Assembly (NCBI RefSeq): GCF_947500985.1
Contig: NZ_CANMTX010000001.1
Span: 372,001-436,000 of the forward strand
Direction: 5' to 3'
Length of the DNA stretch: 64,000 bases
Source: an uncultured Maribacter sp.
Lineage (GTDB): Bacteria > Bacteroidota > Bacteroidia > Flavobacteriales > Flavobacteriaceae
The position numbers and the translations under genes are program-made. This document shows positions 53,473-61,805 of the stretch, piece by piece. The number at the start of each line of letters is the position of its first letter. The first letter of the stretch is position 1. The notes below the pieces were generated by a model. The model was given only the letters and a program-made list of their open reading frames with translations, made no database searches and was not told the DNA's origin.

Positions 53473-54192
53473 ATGAAAGTTTTAGTTGTCGGCGCCAGTG
53501 GTGCCACAGGTAGCCAATTGGTAGCGCAACTTCTTTTGCAACAACACTGCGTAAAAGTAATTGTACGTTCTCCCCATAAGCTCCCTGAATCATGGAAGAA
53601 CAATGAAAATCTTCAAATTATCACTGCGAGTATTTTAGCATTAAGCAATTATGAAATAGAAAATATAGTCAAAGATTGCGATGCAGTAGCATCGTGCTTA
53701 GGGCACAATTTAACCTGGAAGGGTATCTATGGTGACCCCAGAAAATTGGTTACCAATGCTACAAAACGTTTATGCAATGCCATAAAATCTAATGAATTAG
53801 AACGCACTACACAGTTTGTTCTGATGAATACAACCGGAAATCGAAATCGTGATTTGGACGAACGTATTTCTTTCGCCCAAAAATGTGTCATTGGTCTGCT
53901 TCGCCTATTACTTCCGCCACATGTAGATAATGAAAAGGCGGCAGATTATCTACGCACCCAAATTGGTCAGAACAACTGGGCCGTGGAATGGGTAGCTGTA
54001 AGACCAGACGGATTAATAAACGAAGACCAGGTTAGCGATTATGAAATTTTTCCTTCACCTACGCGTAGTGCCATATTTAATGCCGGTAAAGTGAGTCGCA
54101 TAAATGTGGCGAATTTCATGGCCAACCTCATCACCAATGAAAATTTATGGAAAGAATGGATAGGGCAGATGCCGGTTATCTATAGTTCATAG
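53473..54192 (+). CDS. NAD(P)-dependent short-chain dehydrogenase / NmrA-like protein
   Basis: 239 residues. The N-terminal Rossmann motif VLVVGASGATGSQLVAQLL (GxxGxxG) starts an atypical SDR fold. VIVRSPHKLPESW, CDAVASCLGHNL and VAVRPDGLINE follow the pattern of NAD(P)-binding proteins related to NmrA and flavin reductase. No YxxxK pair is evident, so it may be a sensor or a reductase of atypical type. It is 33 bp before a small membrane protein gene and probably co-transcribed with it. Confidence 0.75.
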   Translation: MKVLVVGASGATGSQLVAQLLLQQHCVKVIVRSPHKLPESWKNNENLQIITASILALSNYEIENIVKDCDAVASCLGHNLTWKGIYGDPRKLVTNATKRLCNAIKSNELERTTQFVLMNTTGNRNRDLDERISFAQKCVIGLLRLLLPPHVDNEKAADYLRTQIGQNNWAVEWVAVRPDGLINEDQVSDYEIFPSPTRSAIFNAGKVSRINVANFMANLITNENLWKEWIGQMPVIYSS

Positions 54193-54224
54193 CAAGGCAA
54201 TTAGTTAAATATCATAGTAGTAAG

Positions 54225-54791
54225 ATGAAAGGATTTATAAAACAGTTAGAAAAACAACATTCTGGCAAGAAGGTGCTGGTGCTTTTTTTACTCACCAATA
54301 TCGTTTATGCGTATATGCTTTTAGTTACCATTCCGGCAACTGTGGATTTCTCGAACGGATTGCAATTATTGGATATGATGCCCACAGGATATGATTTAGA
54401 GGTTGTAAATACCCTTTTTCATACACTAGGAGATATTGGTCGCCAAACGTATCTCACCAAACAAATTCCTGTAGATATGATTTATCCATTACTCTTTGGT
54501 ATTTCTTATGCAGCAGTACTGGCTTATTTCCTCACCAAACTACCTAAATTGAACCCTAATTACTTATATCTGTGTCTATTGCCCATAATTGCCGGTATAG
54601 CGGATTATATTGAAAACATCGGTATTATTTCCATGCTAAATACCTACCCAACTGTTACAGAGACTTCTGTAAACATCACCAGTATGTTTTCAATTATTAA
54701 AAGTAGCTCTACCACTATTTATTTTTTAGTTTTAATAGTCGTCTTGATGATACTTGGTTTTCGTAAGTTGAAACCTAGAAGCAAAAATTAG
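54225..54791 (+). CDS. Four-TM membrane protein, unknown function
   Basis: 188 residues with hydrophobic segments at about 17-37, 85-105, 113-135 and 160-180. The loop between the first two contains LEVVNTLFHTLGDIGRQTYL. No family is recognised. It closely follows the SDR-like gene. It is probably an inner-membrane protein. Confidence 0.55.
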   Translation: MKGFIKQLEKQHSGKKVLVLFLLTNIVYAYMLLVTIPATVDFSNGLQLLDMMPTGYDLEVVNTLFHTLGDIGRQTYLTKQIPVDMIYPLLFGISYAAVLAYFLTKLPKLNPNYLYLCLLPIIAGIADYIENIGIISMLNTYPTVTETSVNITSMFSIIKSSSTTIYFLVLIVVLMILGFRKLKPRSKN

Positions 54792-54864
54792 CAGCATTAG
54801 CAAAACCCCAATAACTATCAATGGGAGGGAGGCACTATTTATTACAACTCATATCTAACAAATA

Positions 54865-54919
54865 AAAAAGTATAAACAGTTACCCTAATTTGGTATTTCA
54901 CACACCCCAGAATCAATAC
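54865..54919 (+). repeat. 55-bp promoter-like repeat, copy 1
   Basis: This region shares AAAAAGTATAAA, AGTTAC, TAATTTxGTATTTCA, CACACCCCA and AATAC in the same order and spacing (within 1 bp) with 55757-55811. The -7-like box here is TAATTTGG. It lies about 100 bp before the alpha/beta hydrolase gene. Confidence 0.75.
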
Positions 54920-55016
54920 GCTATATCTGGGTCTTGCAAAAAGATTTATTCTCCACTTTTTGTAAGCAAATGCAGTAATGGTAGACTCATGCATGTATAA
55001 CCTAACAACGCTATTT

Positions 55017-55739
55017 ATGAAAACGATTTTCTCCTTTGTTTTAAGCTTAAGCTCCATTTGTATGTTCGCACAGAAAACTATAGACTTTCCTTCTAAAGAC
55101 GGTCTACTGATAACAGCAGATTTCTATGAAGCCAAAGGAAGCGAAACCTTTATACTGCTTTTTCATCAAGCAGGATGGAGCCGTGGAGAATACAAAGAAA
55201 TAGCGCCTAAACTTAACACTTTGGGCTATAGCTGCTTGGCAATTGACCAACGTTCTGGTGGAGCGGTAAATTCCGTTACCAACCAAACCAACCAAAGAGC
55301 GGCAGAAGCAGGGAAAGAGGTTAAATACCTAGACGCTTTTCAAGATATTGAGGCAACCGTAGCTTATGTAAAAAAGACATATACGCCAAAGAAAATAGTT
55401 ATCTGGGGCAGCTCTTACTCTTCTTCTTTGGTACTTAAATATGCAGGTGACTACCCTGACAGCGTAGATGCCGCAATGGCTTTTTCTCCGGGAGAATATT
55501 TTGGCAAAGACGATTTCATAAAAAATAGTGCTGCACACATTAAAGTACCAACGTTTATTACTTCTGCGCAAAACGAACAAGATAATTGGGCAGCCATAAA
55601 CGATGCTATACCTACCACAACAAAATTAACCTATGTACCGGCAACCAAAGGAAATCACGGTTCGCGCGCGTTGTGGGAAAAGTTTGAGGATAATGATGGC
55701 TATTGGAACGCCGTAAAAAACTTTTTAAAGCAGTTATAG
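55017..55739 (+). CDS. Exported alpha/beta hydrolase
   Basis: 240 residues from ATG 55017 (MKTIFSFVLSLSSICMFAQ, a signal peptide); the ATG at 54978 adds non-signal residues. It has an alpha/beta-hydrolase core: LLFHQAGWSRGEYKEIAP, AIDQRSGG and VIWGSSYSSSLVLKYAG (nucleophile Ser in GSSYSS). The catalytic His is in GNHGSRALWE. It is related to the dienelactone-hydrolase/BAAT type and is likely a periplasmic esterase of unknown substrate. It shares a 55-bp upstream element with the next gene. Confidence 0.8.
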   Translation: MKTIFSFVLSLSSICMFAQKTIDFPSKDGLLITADFYEAKGSETFILLFHQAGWSRGEYKEIAPKLNTLGYSCLAIDQRSGGAVNSVTNQTNQRAAEAGKEVKYLDAFQDIEATVAYVKKTYTPKKIVIWGSSYSSSLVLKYAGDYPDSVDAAMAFSPGEYFGKDDFIKNSAAHIKVPTFITSAQNEQDNWAAINDAIPTTTKLTYVPATKGNHGSRALWEKFEDNDGYWNAVKNFLKQL

Positions 55740-55756
55740 TTTAATCCAAAAACACT

Positions 55757-55811
55757 AAAAAGTATAAAATAGTTACAGTAATTTTGTATTTCATACACCC
55801 CAAATAAATAC
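55757..55811 (+). promoter_or_regulatory. 55-bp promoter-like repeat, copy 2, with TAnnTTTG box
   Basis: This is the second copy of the element at 54865-54919. It contains an exact TAnnTTTG box, TAATTTTG (55779-55786), but no -33 TTG at the usual distance. The shared upstream part (AGTATAAA...AGTTAC) may replace it as an activator or alternative sigma recognition site. The gene follows within 10 bp. Confidence 0.65.
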
Positions 55812-55817
55812 AAAAGC

Positions 55818-56417
55818 TTGCTAGAAAAAAGACAACAATTACCCCAAGAACAATCAATTGACGAAGATCAGTTTATTTACTGTTTAGAAGGAGTTGATGA
55901 TATTGAAAATGAAAAGGTTACTGAAGCACAAGAAAGCTTAGAACAACTAGCCATGAAATATGGCATTGCAAGTATCTACAAAACATGCGATACCATAGAA
56001 GGACTAGAAGAAAGCTTAAATACACTGGTCTTAGATGATCATAATTTTAAGGACTACGAGATCATCTATTTGGTGATGGCCGGTGAGGCAAATAGCATCT
56101 GTCTAAATAATTACTACTATAGTTTACAAGAGATTGCAGAAATCTTTGAAGGTCAATTAAAAGGAAAGATTTTACATTTCTCTAATGCCAAAATTTTAGA
56201 TTTAGACGAAGAAGAATCACAGTATTTTTTAGATATCACTGGTGCAAAAGCCGTTTCTGGTTACGGTAATGCTTTTAATGGCATAAGCAGCGCAAACCTA
56301 GACAAAGCCTTCTTCAACTTATTTAAAGAAGATGATGATATGTTTGAGGTGGTAGAAGAATTACACCAAAGGCATTACAATGTCTGCAAGTTGCTTGATT
56401 TTAGATTGTATTATTAA
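55818..56417 (+). CDS. DUF6642/CHAT-like protein, apparently without catalytic His-Cys
   Basis: 199 residues from TTG 55818; no ATG is nearby. FIYCLEGVDDIE at about 20 and IIYLVMAGEANSICL, followed by LQEIAEIFEGQLKGKILHF and the LDIT-GAKAVSGYG segment, follow the pattern of caspase/CHAT-fold DUF6642 proteins. In relatives I remember, the His-Gly after the first strand and the Ser-Cys after the second are catalytic. Here these sites read MAG and SNA, so the protein may be non-catalytic. The assignment rests on pattern memory and needs a structural search. Confidence 0.45.
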   Translation: MLEKRQQLPQEQSIDEDQFIYCLEGVDDIENEKVTEAQESLEQLAMKYGIASIYKTCDTIEGLEESLNTLVLDDHNFKDYEIIYLVMAGEANSICLNNYYYSLQEIAEIFEGQLKGKILHFSNAKILDLDEEESQYFLDITGAKAVSGYGNAFNGISSANLDKAFFNLFKEDDDMFEVVEELHQRHYNVCKLLDFRLYY

Positions 56418-56435
56418 ATTTCTACTTAAAACAAA

Positions 56436-56783
56436 TCACTTACTCTTCAATTTGATTTCAATTACTTGATCGCCGTTATAGACAATTTTCAAACCTGCTT
56501 GTTGATTCGACGAATTACCTATATGTCTAATAACAATAGCCATTTCTTCGCCTGTTGGCACCAAAATATGGTCACCTTTTGACTCAATTTTATACTGATT
56601 TATAGCATCACCTGTAAGTGCTATAGTACTGATAAAGCAGCCCGTATTTCCTCCCGTATTTTTAAGATGTATAGTCGTTTCGGTGCCAATTGGTATTTCA
56701 ACTTCTGACGTACTGCCAATTTACATATTGTTAGGAATTAAAGTGAAATTTACGTTGATAAAGAGTATAAATAAAAGAAGCAA
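56436..56783 (-). pseudogene. Small exported protein gene broken by an in-frame stop
   Basis: A TTG at 56783 opens a hydrophobic leader (LLLFILFINVNFTLIPNNM), then TAA at 56721-56723. The same frame continues for 94 residues to a TGA at 56436-56438: IGSTSEVEIPIGTETTIHL, KNTGGNTGCF, KGDHILVPTGEEMAIVIRHI, YNGDQVIEIKLKSK. The Ig-like beta pattern and lack of further stops show real past coding. There is no ATG for the whole frame. No family is recognised. Confidence 0.6.
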
Positions 56784-56882
56784 TTACAAGTTGTTTTAAA
56801 ATTAATAACTCTTAATTATTCACGATAAAAATTAAATCTATATTCCTATTTTTACCAAAATCAAATAAAAGAATTTAATAGT

Positions 56883-57110
56883 ATGAGCAAAACAAAACTA
56901 ACCATAAATAGTAATGGGTCTGTAAAAGTAGAAGGAGATTTTGAAATTGTAGATAGCCAAGGTAATTCATATAACTTACAAGGTAGAACAGCGTTAGGTA
57001 TATGTCGTTGCGGACTTTCTAATAACAAACCTTTTTGCGATGGTTCACACAGAAATCATTTTGAACACGAAGCAACAGCTTTCGATTTACCACCAATGAA
57101 AAAGAAATAA
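56883..57110 (+). CDS. CDGSH iron-sulfur domain protein
   Basis: 75 residues. The motif CRCGLSNNKPFCDGSH (C-x-C-x9-C-x3-H) binds one [2Fe-2S] cluster with three Cys and one His. The flanking GRTALGICRCG and FEHEA are typical of short bacterial CDGSH proteins (mitoNEET family). It has a role in electron or cluster transfer; partner unknown. A strong terminator follows. Confidence 0.95.
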   Translation: MSKTKLTINSNGSVKVEGDFEIVDSQGNSYNLQGRTALGICRCGLSNNKPFCDGSHRNHFEHEATAFDLPPMKKK

Positions 57111-57119
57111 AACATATGA

Positions 57120-57162
57120 ATTATTGCTTTTTAATGGACTTCTCTCATAAAAAAGCAATAAT
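57120..57162. terminator. Terminator after the CDGSH gene
   Basis: The stem TTATTGCTTTTT (57121-57132) pairs with AAAAAGCAATAA (57150-57161), with a 17-nt loop and TTTTTG shortly after. Confidence 0.8.
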
Positions 57163-57169
57163 AACTTTT

Positions 57170-57211
57170 TGTTCTATAATCTCCTGCGTTATGTAACTTG
57201 AGCTTTGGTTA
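57170..57211. repeat. Dispersed non-coding repeat, copy 1
   Basis: TGTTCTATAAT, then GCGTTATGTAACTT and GCTTTGGT, are shared in order with 62795-62835. Copy 1 lies directly behind a terminator. The rest of the 57163-57527 gap shows no gene. It holds a possible inverted pair, TACCTAAGCG and CGAAG, without clear structure. Confidence 0.7.
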
Positions 57212-57527
57212 CAGCATAAAATTAAAAATTTAGTTTTTTTTTATAGTAATACTGCGCGGTCAATGTTGTCAATGCCTTTATTACTTTTTTTCTTTCTAAA
57301 ATCTCCATAAAATTGATATAGAATACGCTTTACCTAAGCGAAGATATCAGCGAAGTGCGTATGTCTATTGCATAGGATTTAACAACTATATAAACATCCC
57401 TATTACACCCTTATAGATTTACTTTTTTTAAGCTTATTTCAAAAGTTTTGTAACACCACTGTTTTTTCATTGTCCAAGTTATAGATACAATAATAATATG
57501 TTCAATTTATTTAAAAAAACAAAAATA

Positions 57528-58277
57528 ATGGGAAAGTTAGAAGGTAAAGTAGCAGTAATAACAGGTGGTGCAAGTGGTATTGGTTTAGCTACTGCGCAAG
57601 AGTTTATTAATAACGGTGCTAAAGTTGTGATCTTTAGTAGAGGTCAAGAAGCTTTAGACGCTGCAGTAAAACAATTAGGATCTAATAGTCATGCTGTAAA
57701 AGGAGATGTTACAAACCATGCCGATTTAGAGCGTTTGTTTTCAGAAACTAAATCTAAATTTGGTGGCGTTGATACATTATTCATTAATGTAGGTAAAGGA
57801 AAATTGTCTCCTGTAGGAGATACAGATGAAGCATTTTTTGATGATATGATGGATGTAAACTTTAAAGGAAACTTCTTTACATTACAAAAAGGAATTAAAT
57901 ATTTAAATAACAAAGCTTCTGTAGTTATTACTACATCATATTTAAATGAAGTTGGTTTTGGTGGAAGTAGCTTATTAAGTGCTAGTAAAGCAGCTCTACG
58001 TTCTTTAGTTCGTGTTTCTTCTGCTGAACTTGCAGATAGAGGAATACGTGTAAATGCAGTAAGTCCTGGTCCAATCGGTACACCTTTCTGGGGTAAAATT
58101 GGTTTACCTGATGACGTCCTTGCTGGTGCAGCTGAAGCGATTACAGCACAAACAGCTTTAAAGCGTTTTGGAAATCCTGATGAAGTAGCAAAGGCTGTAT
58201 TATTTTTAGCTTCTGACGATTCATCATACATTGCCGGTGAAGAAATTGCTGTGCAAGGCGGAATTAACTCTATATAA
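57528..58277 (+). CDS. Short-chain dehydrogenase/reductase lacking the catalytic tyrosine
   Basis: 249 residues from ATG 57528 (MGKLEGKVAVITGG), the usual family start; ATG 57498 would add ten residues. The TGGASGIGLATA cofactor loop and IFSRG favour NADP(H). NVGK, NVDGN-type (DVNFKGN) and VNAVSPGPIGTPF are normal. In the active site, where the family has Y-x-A-S-K, this protein has LSASK: the Tyr is Leu. The upstream Ser (TTSYL) is kept. The enzyme may be inactive or use another chemistry. It is followed by a terminator and the sigma-factor gene. Confidence 0.85.
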   Translation: MGKLEGKVAVITGGASGIGLATAQEFINNGAKVVIFSRGQEALDAAVKQLGSNSHAVKGDVTNHADLERLFSETKSKFGGVDTLFINVGKGKLSPVGDTDEAFFDDMMDVNFKGNFFTLQKGIKYLNNKASVVITTSYLNEVGFGGSSLLSASKAALRSLVRVSSAELADRGIRVNAVSPGPIGTPFWGKIGLPDDVLAGAAEAITAQTALKRFGNPDEVAKAVLFLASDDSSYIAGEEIAVQGGINSI

Positions 58278-58285
58278 TTATAATT

Positions 58286-58321
58286 AAAAGCCTCATTTAT
58301 TGTTCTATATATGAGGCTTTT
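58286..58321 (+). terminator. Terminator after the SDR gene
   Basis: AAAAGCCTCAT pairs with ATGAGGCTTTT around a 14-nt loop. It lies 9 bp past the SDR stop and 12 bp before the sigma-factor ATG. Confidence 0.85.
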
Positions 58322-58333
58322 AAAATTTATATT

Positions 58334-59206
58334 ATGACAAATTTTTTTCCAGATAGCTATACGGATAGTAGTGACACTGAGTTGGTACAGTTATCAATAG
58401 ATGGTGACAAGAAAGCACTTCAAACACTCATTGTTCGTCATCAACTTTTTGTTTACAATCTAGCCTTAAAAATGCTGGGTAATGTAGCTGATGCTGAAGA
58501 TGTTACTCAAGAAGTTTTTATAAAAGTGATTACCGCTTTAGCCAAATTTAAAGGCGAAAGTAAATTTAGAACTTGGTTATATCGTATTACGGTGAACCAT
58601 TTTTTAAATGATAAAAAGAAAAAGGCGCAGTTACGCGTCGTGAACTTTGAAAGCTATTTTAATGAAATTGACAATGTTCCGAGTTTTGAATTAAATGACC
58701 AAGAAGAAAAAGAGTTTAGAGATACTATAGAAGAAATTAGAATAAATTGTACTACTGGTATGTTGCTTTGCTTGTCTAAAGAACAACGCATGATTTATAT
58801 TTTAGGCGAAATGTTTGATATAGATCATAATCTTGGTGGAGAAATTTTAGGAATTACACCTGGTAATTTTAGAATTAAGTTAATGCGTTCTCGTAAAGAG
58901 CTGTATAACTGGATGAATAAAAAATGTGGATTGGTAAATACAAACAACCCATGTAGATGTTCTAAAAAAACAAGAGGTTACATAACAGAAGGTAAAGTAG
59001 ATCCGGTTAACCTAAAATTTAACACAAGATATACTTCAGAAATTAGCGAGCTTTCAATGAATAAAGCCACTCAGTTTACGAATACGGTAGACGAATTGAA
59101 TAAAAAAGTATTTCAAAGTCACCCTGCACAAACTCCTATACAAGCATCAAAAATAGTTGATGAAATACTGAATAACGATCTCATAAAATCAATTTTAGAT
59201 TTATAG
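58334..59206 (+). CDS. ECF-type RNA polymerase sigma factor with C-terminal extension
   Basis: 290 residues. Region 2 (about 30-100) has VYNLALKMLGNVADAEDVTQEVFIKV and FRTWLYRITVNHFLND. Region 4 (about 145-195) has LSKEQRMIYILGEMFDIDHN, then LGITPGNFRIKLMRSRKEL. A roughly 95-residue C-terminal extension starts CGLVNTNNPCRCSKKTRGYI, with three Cys that could bind metal, and ends helical. There is no adjacent anti-sigma gene, so the extension may regulate activity (inference). It is 12 bp past a terminator, so it must have a compact own promoter or rely on read-through. Confidence 0.85.
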   Translation: MTNFFPDSYTDSSDTELVQLSIDGDKKALQTLIVRHQLFVYNLALKMLGNVADAEDVTQEVFIKVITALAKFKGESKFRTWLYRITVNHFLNDKKKKAQLRVVNFESYFNEIDNVPSFELNDQEEKEFRDTIEEIRINCTTGMLLCLSKEQRMIYILGEMFDIDHNLGGEILGITPGNFRIKLMRSRKELYNWMNKKCGLVNTNNPCRCSKKTRGYITEGKVDPVNLKFNTRYTSEISELSMNKATQFTNTVDELNKKVFQSHPAQTPIQASKIVDEILNNDLIKSILDL

Positions 59207-59223
59207 AATAGGCATAACTATCG

Positions 59224-60201
59224 TTATTTAATATTCTCTTTTTTTAGAAATTTCAGAATTAGTTCTGCAACGTCACTTGTTTTTTCTTCGACGGCAAAAT
59301 GACCTGCATCCAATAAGTGCAATTCAGCATTTGGTAAATCTCTTAAATATGCTTTTGCTCCATTAGCATTGAATTTTAAATCTTTAGCGCCCCAAACAAT
59401 AAGTGTTTTAGGTTGCGTTTCTTTCAACATTTTTTGCCAAGTAGGATAAGACAATAAATTGGTATAATAATCTTGAAATAATTGTACTTGTATATATCTA
59501 TCTGACGGCTTTTGTAAAAAAGACAAATCATGTGTCCACGCATCGGGACTTTGAATTTTATAGTTTACCGAATCAATATCAAATAAATATTGTTTGTTAA
59601 TAGTTACCTCTCTACTGGTTATGGAGTACAAAAAGTCAACCTCTGTTTGAGACGTATCCTGTTGTGCATTTCTAAAAAAATCTTGTCGCTTTGGTGTTAA
59701 TCCATCTAAATAGGCATTAGCGTTTTGAACAATTAAAGCGCTTATTCTTTTAGGATTTTTCATCATCATACGATACCCAACAGGAGCCCCAAAATCTTGC
59801 ATATACATAATGTAATTATCAATATTTAGTTGCTCTAATAAAGCATCTGTATAATCGGCAAGTAGGTCAAAGGTATACGATGTAGTATTGGGGTTTGGGT
59901 GGTCACTATAACCAGAACCCAGATTATCGGGTGCAATAATATGATAATGATTAGCCAACATCGGAATCAAATTTCTATAACTATGCGAAGAAGATGGATA
60001 ACCGTGTAATAAAACGATGGTAGGTTTGCTAGGGTCACCAGCTTCCCTATAAAACAATTTCACATCGTTAACCTCTATATAATTATAGGTAGTAGGAGGG
60101 GGGAGGAAAAACGATTCAGCTACAACAGTATTCACTTTAGGGGTATTACACCCTATTATCATTAAAAATAGGGCGCTAAATACAAGAATGATATTTTTCA
60201 T
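59224..60201 (-). CDS. Alpha/beta hydrolase lipoprotein (epoxide hydrolase/haloalkane dehalogenase-like)
   Basis: 325 residues with a lipobox (LFLMIIGCNTPK). The oxyanion segment VLLHGYPSSSHSYRNLIPML, IIAPDNLGSGYSDHP, the nucleophile elbow MYMQDFGAPVGYRM (Asp nucleophile) and DAGHFAVEE (catalytic His) are those of the epoxide hydrolase/dehalogenase branch. It is a paralogue of the 60358 protein. Both are in a leftward set behind a TetR gene. The substrate is unknown; periplasmic or outer-membrane location is likely. Confidence 0.85.
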   Translation of the reverse strand: MKNIILVFSALFLMIIGCNTPKVNTVVAESFFLPPPTTYNYIEVNDVKLFYREAGDPSKPTIVLLHGYPSSSHSYRNLIPMLANHYHIIAPDNLGSGYSDHPNPNTTSYTFDLLADYTDALLEQLNIDNYIMYMQDFGAPVGYRMMMKNPKRISALIVQNANAYLDGLTPKRQDFFRNAQQDTSQTEVDFLYSITSREVTINKQYLFDIDSVNYKIQSPDAWTHDLSFLQKPSDRYIQVQLFQDYYTNLLSYPTWQKMLKETQPKTLIVWGAKDLKFNANGAKAYLRDLPNAELHLLDAGHFAVEEKTSDVAELILKFLKKENIK

Positions 60202-60357
60202 TTGCTAAGTAATTATCGAAACTCATGAAGAGCTACGTTTTTAAAGCTATTTTATAAGATTGTTAATCGGCACTAAGAATATTTAACGGAGGAAAATCTA
60301 AAAACGCTGCATGATGCTTTATTGTTAATAATCCAATTTTTGGTTTCAAATGTCTAA

Positions 60358-61326
60358 TTACTTTACAGTATTTGACATGAAACTTCTGATTTTTTCAATG
60401 ATTTTATCTCCATCTTCTTCTAGTGCAAAATGACCTGTGTCGTAAATATTATAATCAATATTCTTAACATCTTTCTTGAATGCAGCTGCACCGCTTTCAG
60501 GAAAAAAAGCATCATTTTTACCCCAAACAACTAACAAGGGAGGTTGATTGTCTCTTAAATATTTTTGCCATTTAGGATATAATTTAATGTTATTCTGATA
60601 GTCATAAAACAAGTCTAAATTAACAGCATGAGCATTTGGTCTAGATAATCTCAAATAATCTAAATGCCAAGTATCAGGATTTATATTTTCTACATTTCTA
60701 ACTCCGTGTGTATATTGCCATTTTAAACCTTCTAAAGAAAAAACAGGTAATAGCGCCTCTTCTGTTTGCTTATTTCTGTCTTTCCATAGTGCTCTAACGT
60801 CAGCCCAAGCTTCTCCCAAACCTTCTTCGTAAGCATTTCCATTTTGATTTATAATGGCGGTAACCCTTTCAGGGTGTGCTGTTGCAATTCTAAAACCAAC
60901 GGGAGCTCCAAAATCTTGAATCATTAACGCATACGATGAAACTTCTTTTTTTTCTAGAAACGCATCTATGGTTACTGAGAGGTTATCAAAAGTATATTCA
61001 TAGTCTTTTGAATCAGGAAAATCACTATTACCAAAGCCAGGATAATCGGGAGCTATTAAATGGTACGTATCAGATAATTGATTTAAAACTTTTCTGTATT
61101 GGTGAGAAGAAGATGGGAAGCCGTGTAACAAAACAATAGTTGGGTTTTCTGGATTACCGGCTTCTCTATAAGCAATATGTACACCATTAACTTCTAAGGT
61201 TTTAAATTTTGTCATTAGTGTTTTTTGTCTCAAAATTGAATTATCTATAGTACTTTGAGCCTTTATTTCTTTACATGCTAATATTAGAAAGACTACTAAT
61301 AGCATTAGGAGATTTGTTTTTTTCAT
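60358..61326 (-). CDS. Exported alpha/beta hydrolase, paralogue of the 59224 product
   Basis: 322 residues. The signal segment LLMLLVVFLILACKEIKAQ may be a lipoprotein signal (LILAC). VLLHGFPSSSHQYRKVLNQL, LIAPDYPGFGNSD, LMIQDFGAPVGFRI (Asp nucleophile) and DTGHFALEE match its paralogue closely. It probably acts on an epoxide, halide or ester. It is 18 bp after the DUF1348 gene and 156 bp before its paralogue, so the set may have one or two transcripts. Confidence 0.85.
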   Translation of the reverse strand: MKKTNLLMLLVVFLILACKEIKAQSTIDNSILRQKTLMTKFKTLEVNGVHIAYREAGNPENPTIVLLHGFPSSSHQYRKVLNQLSDTYHLIAPDYPGFGNSDFPDSKDYEYTFDNLSVTIDAFLEKKEVSSYALMIQDFGAPVGFRIATAHPERVTAIINQNGNAYEEGLGEAWADVRALWKDRNKQTEEALLPVFSLEGLKWQYTHGVRNVENINPDTWHLDYLRLSRPNAHAVNLDLFYDYQNNIKLYPKWQKYLRDNQPPLLVVWGKNDAFFPESGAAAFKKDVKNIDYNIYDTGHFALEEDGDKIIEKIRSFMSNTVK

Positions 61327-61344
61327 TGAGGTAGTTTTACAAGA

Positions 61345-61755
61345 TTATAATTTTCTTTCTGTTTCGTTTATTTTAAGGTCATTGATACTGGCATATCTTT
61401 TTTGCATCAATCCATTTTTGTCAAATTCCCAGTTTTCGTTACCGTAGGCTCTAAACCATTGCCCTTTTGTATCTCTATATTCATACTCAAACCTCACGGC
61501 AATGCGGTTACCTTGGTACGCCCAAAGCTCTTTTCTGAGTACATAATTTAATTCGTTTTCCCATTTATGTGTTAGAAAAGCTTGTATGTTGTCTCTTCCA
61601 TTAATAAACTGATTTCGATTACGCCATTCAGAATCAATGGTATACGCTTGAGCTATTTTTACAGGATCTTTACTGTTCCAAGCATCTTCCGCTAATTGAA
61701 TTTTCTGTTTTGCCGTTTCATAATTGAAAGGGGGTAGGGGATATTTCTTTTCCAT
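61345..61755 (-). CDS. DUF1348 / NTF2-like protein
   Basis: 136 residues. [60 protein letters not shown] and [19 protein letters not shown] cover the entire family. The NTF2/SnoaL fold usually binds a small hydrophobic ligand; no reaction is known for DUF1348. It is the first gene after the TetR gene, behind a perfect palindrome. Confidence 0.9.
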   Translation of the reverse strand: MEKKYPLPPFNYETAKQKIQLAEDAWNSKDPVKIAQAYTIDSEWRNRNQFINGRDNIQAFLTHKWENELNYVLRKELWAYQGNRIAVRFEYEYRDTKGQWFRAYGNENWEFDKNGLMQKRYASINDLKINETERKL

Positions 61756-61768
61756 AAACCATAGTTAA

Positions 61769-61786
61769 TTACCGAACATTCGGTAA
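61769..61786. promoter_or_regulatory. TetR-type operator before the DUF1348/hydrolase genes
   Basis: TTACCGAACATTCGGTAA is a perfect 8-bp inverted repeat with a 2-bp centre, 13 bp upstream of the DUF1348 ATG. The same half-site occurs before the TetR gene at 62396. Confidence 0.8.
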
Positions 61787-61805
61787 TATAATATTATAAA
61801 TTTTT

